A DNA stretch of 7,942 nucleotides, taken from contig JAJYMR010000083.1 of assembly GCA_021786815.1 (NCBI GenBank), positions 1 to 7,942 on the forward strand. Direction: 5' to 3'. Within the stretch, counting starts at the first letter, position 1. Every line of letters begins with the position of its first letter. The position numbers and the translations under genes are program-made. This DNA comes from Deltaproteobacteria bacterium (GTDB lineage Bacteria > Desulfobacterota > Binatia > Binatales > Binataceae). This document shows positions 5,225-7,942 of the stretch, one piece after another. A model generated the notes under the pieces. That model was not told where the DNA came from and ran no database searches. It saw only the letters and a program-made list of their open reading frames with translations.

Positions 5225-5845
5225 GTGGCCAGCCTGGGCTTCAAACCATACGACTTCGAGATCTTTTCGGTCGAAGGCTTCAACGAGCGGATGGCGCAAA
5301 TCTACGAGCACGTTCGCCCCAAGCTTCTCAAGCTCGGCGACGACCTTGCCCCGGAACTCGCGCGCAAGCTGCACATGGAGTTTTTTCCCCACGTCGCAAA
5401 GCATGCGCGCCGCACCGTGAACCCACCTCCCGAAACGTGGGCGGCATTCGGTCCGTCGCCGCGCGGCTACAAGCGCTACGGATACCTCGCGTTCTGCATC
5501 TCGAAGGCCGGTTTGCACGCGCGCGCCGTCGTCAAGTCGGAGGCGGACGGCCGCACCGCGATGGCCGAGCGGTTGAACCGCAAGGCCGCAGATCTTTCCA
5601 GGGCATTTCGCGGCACCGGCTTGAGCCGTTACGAGAACTGGGATTTCATGCGCCTGCCCGAGGGTGTCGCGCCCGGCCGCGAACTGTTCGAGGGCCTTGC
5701 CGACAGGCTGCGAAAAAAGACCGGAGGAATCGACGTCGGCTTTGGATGGAACGTAAGGGACTCGCTCAGGCTGGACCGGGCGGAACTGCTCGACGCGTTC
5801 CGCGAACTCGAGCCGCTCTACAGGGTGCTTCGTGCCGAAGGATGA
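5225..5845 (+). CDS. DUF1054 / UPF0637 family protein (YktB-like)
   Basis: This 206-residue protein, close to the usual family length of about 210, has the hallmark HVAKHARRTVNPPPETW (56-72). It continues with the AF and RGYKRYGYL segment that follows in Bacillus YktB. The N-terminus has the family pattern of a GF-DF start, FSVEGFNERM and VRPKLLKLGDDL. The C-terminal GFGWNVRDSLRL and FRELEPLYRVL parts also align with YktB. No activity is established for the family, and no catalytic motif or signal peptide is evident. The conserved His, Lys and Arg cluster suggests a binding pocket, which is inference. The start is GTG at 5225 with AAGGAAG four bases upstream; a longer form from 5048 would run through the GFA gene in another frame and is rejected. 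It forms a unit with the GFA gene, 11 bases upstream. The family is best known from Firmicutes, so its presence in GC-rich DNA may reflect transfer. Confidence 0.87.
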   Translation: MASLGFKPYDFEIFSVEGFNERMAQIYEHVRPKLLKLGDDLAPELARKLHMEFFPHVAKHARRTVNPPPETWAAFGPSPRGYKRYGYLAFCISKAGLHARAVVKSEADGRTAMAERLNRKAADLSRAFRGTGLSRYENWDFMRLPEGVAPGRELFEGLADRLRKKTGGIDVGFGWNVRDSLRLDRAELLDAFRELEPLYRVLRAEG

Positions 5846-5880
5846 GCGCAGTGTGCGCTGGACGTCGAGCGGCCGCTTTT
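5845..5880 (+). other. small hairpin and palindrome after the DUF1054 gene
   Basis: AGCGCA (5845-5850) and TGCGCT (5854-5859) make a 6-bp stem with a 3-base loop that starts at the stop codon. The palindrome AGCGGCCGCT (5868-5877) follows and ends in TTTT (5877-5880). Together they lie in the 65-base gap before gpsA and might weaken read-through. Neither is a classical terminator. Confidence 0.22.
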
Positions 5881-5910
5881 CGGTGATTCCCGGGCAATCT
5901 TGAGGAAGCG

Positions 5911-6918
5911 ATGAGCGCGCAACCGACGGCTGTCCTCGGCGCCGGCGCGTGGGGAACGGCGCTGGCCGTGATGCTCGCGAGAAGCGGCGTTGACACGACG
6001 CTGTGCGTGCGCCGTCAGGCCCAGTTCGAGGCGCTCGCCAGGGATCGTGAGAATCGCGCCTATCTGCCCGGTGTGACGCTTCCGGATTCTCTGCGGCTTG
6101 CCATCGAGTGGCCCGACGCGGTCGCAGGAGCGGGGACGGTCGTAATGGCGGTGCCGTCGCGCTATGCGCGCGCGGCGCTTTCGCGCGTGGCGCAGTCGGT
6201 GCGAAGCGACGCCGTCCTCGTCAACGCGGTCAAGGGAATCGAGGACGAGAGCCTCAAGACGATGACCGAGATGATGGCGGTACTGGTCCCGCATGCGCGA
6301 GCCTGCGCGGTGCTGTCGGGACCGGGCTTCGCCGCCGAAGTCGCGCGCGGCAAGCCAGCGGCATTGGTCGCCGCGTCGCGCGTCGAGGAAGCGGCGTGGG
6401 CGATACAGCATCTGTTTGCCTCGCGCTCGCTGCGCATCTATCGGAGTACGGACGTGACCGGGGTGGAGCTTGCCGGCGCGGCCAAGAACGTGATCGCCAT
6501 CGCGGCCGGGGTGAGCGACGGCCTCGAACTCGGCTCGAGCGCGCGCGCCGCCGTGATAACGCGCGGGCTTGCCGAACTCGCCCGGCTGGTCGAAGCGGCG
6601 GGCGGTCGGCGCGACACTGTGATGGGCTTGGCCGGGCTCGGAGACCTTGTGCTCACTTGCACTGGCGAGCTTTCGCGAAACCGGAGCCTCGGACTGGCCC
6701 TTGGCCGCTCTGGAAACGTCAAGGGCCTGCCCGCGCAGCAGGAGGGCCGCCCGGTGGCCGAGGGTGTCAGCAACGCACGCGCCATCCGGCGCCTCGCCGC
6801 GCGCCATCGGGTCGAGATGCCGATAGTGGACGCGGTCTATCGGACCCTCTATGAAGGTGAGCCGCCAAAAGCTATGGTCGAAGAATTGTTGAGCCGCTCG
6901 CTCAAGGCCGAATTCTAA
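5911..6918 (+). CDS. gpsA: glycerol-3-phosphate dehydrogenase [NAD(P)+]
   Basis: This 335-residue enzyme (E. coli GpsA has 339) reduces dihydroxyacetone phosphate to sn-glycerol 3-phosphate with NAD(P)H. It acts in the cytoplasm and supplies the backbone for membrane phospholipids. The N-terminal Rossmann motif GAGAWGTA spans residues 10-17. NAVKGI (105-110) and SGPGFAAEVARGKPAA (136-151) are family signatures. ELAGAAKNVIAIAAG (187-201) carries the catalytic lysine K192. AGLGDLVLTC (241-250), SRNRSLG (255-261) and VAEGVSNAR (282-290) line the substrate and cofactor sites, so all key elements are intact. The ATG has GAGGAAG close upstream. It follows the DUF1054 gene by 65 bases and precedes the small CCCH protein by 28, so it is probably co-transcribed with the latter. 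The frequent partner plsY is not adjacent in this window. Confidence 0.97.
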   Translation: MSAQPTAVLGAGAWGTALAVMLARSGVDTTLCVRRQAQFEALARDRENRAYLPGVTLPDSLRLAIEWPDAVAGAGTVVMAVPSRYARAALSRVAQSVRSDAVLVNAVKGIEDESLKTMTEMMAVLVPHARACAVLSGPGFAAEVARGKPAALVAASRVEEAAWAIQHLFASRSLRIYRSTDVTGVELAGAAKNVIAIAAGVSDGLELGSSARAAVITRGLAELARLVEAAGGRRDTVMGLAGLGDLVLTCTGELSRNRSLGLALGRSGNVKGLPAQQEGRPVAEGVSNARAIRRLAARHRVEMPIVDAVYRTLYEGEPPKAMVEELLSRSLKAEF

Positions 6919-6946
6919 GGCGGCGAGCAATCCGGAAAGGTAATCG

Positions 6947-7195
6947 ATGGGAAGCAAGGGAACCTGCAAGGCCAAGGACTGCAATCACGAGGTTATAGCC
7001 AAGGGCTATTGCCGCAAGCATTTCCGCCTGTGGAAGGCGGGCGAGATGCCCAAGACGCGCTACAAGACCTGCACTGCGGAAAAGTGCCGCAAACGGCGCT
7101 TCCGCGGCAGCCTGTGCGAAGCGCATTTCAACGCCTCGCGCGGCAAGGCGGCCGAAGGCGCCACGCCCGCCGCGGCGCCCGCTCCGGCAACGTGA
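6947..7195 (+). CDS. small protein with two C-x4-C-x9-C-x2-H zinc motifs
   Basis: This is an 82-residue basic protein. It contains two zinc-finger-like units of identical spacing: C7-C12-C22-H25 and C42-C47-C57-H60, each C-x4-C-x9-C-x2-H and exactly 35 residues apart. Each unit has a Gly two or three residues before its third Cys (KGYCRKHF, RGSLCEAHF). Between them lies KAGEMPKTRYKTC, rich in Lys and Arg. The last 17 residues are Ala/Pro-rich and probably disordered. I recall similar tiny proteins in delta-proteobacteria, sometimes labelled vegetative protein, without known function. The clustered positive charge suggests nucleic-acid or ribosome contact, which is inference. GGAAAGG lies 6 bases before the ATG. 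The gene follows gpsA by 28 bases and precedes dapB by 90, with a terminator-like hairpin in between, so it most likely ends the gpsA transcript. Confidence 0.87.
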   Translation: MGSKGTCKAKDCNHEVIAKGYCRKHFRLWKAGEMPKTRYKTCTAEKCRKRRFRGSLCEAHFNASRGKAAEGATPAAAPAPAT

Positions 7196-7224
7196 CCGCC
7201 GACTCATCCCGCCTGAAATCCGTC

Positions 7225-7261
7225 AAAAGCCGGCCGCGCATCATGATGGCGGCCGCGTTTT
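7225..7261 (+). terminator. terminator-like hairpin before dapB
   Basis: CGGCCGC (7231-7237) pairs with GCGGCCG (7249-7255), with one bulged G and an inner palindromic CATCATGATG that can fold on top. Four Ts (7258-7261) follow, and four As (7225-7228) precede the stem and could pair with them. This would end the gpsA/CCCH-protein transcript 30 bases after its last stop. The T-tract is short, so termination may be partial. The A-tract gives it some symmetry for the opposite strand. Confidence 0.5.
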
Positions 7262-7285
7262 ATCTTCGACCGGGAGAGACGCTCG

Positions 7286-7942
7286 ATGGCTGATCTGGTG
7301 GTTGCGGGAGCTGCGGGCCGAATGGGCCGCATGCTCATCCAGTTGATTGCGCGCGACCCGGCGCATCGGCTTGCCGGCGCCGTCGAAGCGCCAGGCACTG
7401 CGGCCCTTGGCCAGGACGCGGGTGAAACCGCCGCAGTCGGCCCGCTCGGCGTCACAATTTCCGCGGATTACGCCTCGGTCGCGAAGCCCGGCACGGTGAC
7501 CCTCGATTTCACCAATGCCGCCGCTTCTCTGGAGCATCTGGAAATCGCCGCGCGAAACGGCGCCGCGATCGTAATCGGGTCCACCGGCTTCACGCCCGAG
7601 ATGGAAGCGCGGGCGCGCGAGCTGGCCGTGCGGACGCGGACTGTGATCGCCCCGAACATGAGCGTCGGAGTGAACGTGCTCGCCAAGGTCGTCGCCGAGG
7701 TGGCGGCGATTCTCAAGGATTTCGACGCCGAGGTGCTCGAAATCCACCATCGCACCAAGCTCGACGCTCCGAGCGGAACCGCGCTTTCGCTGGCCCGCGC
7801 GATTGCCGGCGCTCGCGGACAGGATTTTCCCTCGAATGCGGTTTACGGCCGCGAGGGTATCACCGGTGTGCGTCCCGCCGGCCAGATAGCGGTGCTCGCG
7901 CTTCGCGCCGGCGACGCGGTCGGCGACCACTCCGTGATTTTC
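7286..7942 (+). CDS. dapB: 4-hydroxy-tetrahydrodipicolinate reductase (3' end cut off)
   Basis: The first 219 residues are present; the family has about 250-270, so the last part lies beyond the window edge. The enzyme reduces the DapA product to tetrahydrodipicolinate with NAD(P)H, the second committed step to meso-diaminopimelate and lysine, in the cytoplasm. GAAGRMG (8-14) is the nucleotide-binding glycine motif. DFTNA (74-78) and IGSTGF (97-102) are further cofactor-site signatures. EIHHRTKLDAPSGTA (152-166) is the active-site signature, with the catalytic H154/H155 and K158 pair and the substrate-binding SGT. The ATG at 7286 has GGGAG 9 bases upstream. The frame stays open to the last base with no defect. 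Only 24 bases separate it from the T-tract of the hairpin at 7225-7261, which leaves no room for a promoter after that hairpin. Expression thus needs read-through or a promoter inside or before the hairpin. Confidence 0.96.
   Translation, partial: MADLVVAGAAGRMGRMLIQLIARDPAHRLAGAVEAPGTAALGQDAGETAAVGPLGVTISADYASVAKPGTVTLDFTNAAASLEHLEIAARNGAAIVIGSTGFTPEMEARARELAVRTRTVIAPNMSVGVNVLAKVVAEVAAILKDFDAEVLEIHHRTKLDAPSGTALSLARAIAGARGQDFPSNAVYGREGITGVRPAGQIAVLALRAGDAVGDHSVIF

Noticed and set aside
5818..6984. 388-codon open frame on the minus strand
   Set aside because: It lies wholly antisense to gpsA, which has every family motif. The translation is Arg/His-rich with no recognisable domain, a usual shadow in GC-rich DNA.
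1..7942. CRISPR array, tRNA/rRNA gene, transposase or integrase, phage structural genes
   Set aside because: I looked for regular direct repeats, tRNA-like arms and known protein motifs of these classes on both strands and saw none.

Overview
The window is a piece of a GC-rich bacterial chromosome with house-keeping genes at its right end (gpsA, dapB) and accessory or poorly characterised genes to the left. GC-rich codon use, many long antisense shadow frames, a secreted protein with an AxA signal-peptide end and the mixture of families fit an environmental Gram-negative bacterium. My best guess is an uncultivated lineage near the old Deltaproteobacteria (Desulfobacterota/Binatota-like). This is an impression from protein style, not a demonstrated placement. 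No rRNA, tRNA, CRISPR array, transposase or integrase was seen.

Layout. Positions 1-79 may hold the 3' end of a plus-strand gene. A good sigma70-type promoter (99-127), followed at once by a 20-bp imperfect palindrome (142-161), leads into a small cysteine-rich protein (232-612) and an XRE-type helix-turn-helix regulator (720-1151). After an AT-richer gap of 265 bp with its own imperfect palindrome and a candidate promoter comes a HELGH metallopeptidase resembling the ImmA/IrrE group (1417-2280). These three genes look like a regulator/peptidase switch module and are the most interesting part of the window. Converging on it from the minus strand is a beta-lactamase-fold serine hydrolase/esterase (3532-2372). 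Behind that, also on the minus strand, is a secreted protein with two 56-residue repeats rich in His-Pro (4410-3697), ended by a textbook intrinsic terminator (3640-3672).

After a 419-bp gap the plus strand carries a two-gene unit, a GFA/CENP-V-type zinc protein (4830-5213) and a DUF1054/UPF0637 protein (5225-5845). Then follow gpsA (5911-6918, glycerol-3-phosphate dehydrogenase), a small protein with two identical-spacing CCCH zinc motifs (6947-7195), a terminator-like hairpin, and dapB (7286 to the window end, cut off by the edge). GpsA supplies sn-glycerol 3-phosphate for phospholipids and DapB supplies tetrahydrodipicolinate for lysine and diaminopimelate. The genes on the right half all point the same way with gaps of 11-90 bases and may be partly co-transcribed.

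Nothing here is a demonstrated new system. The candidates worth checking are the Zn-protein/XRE/HExxH module with its two palindromes, the His-Pro repeat exoprotein, the GFA-DUF1054 pair, the tandem CCCH mini-protein, and the terminator-like hairpin just ahead of dapB.
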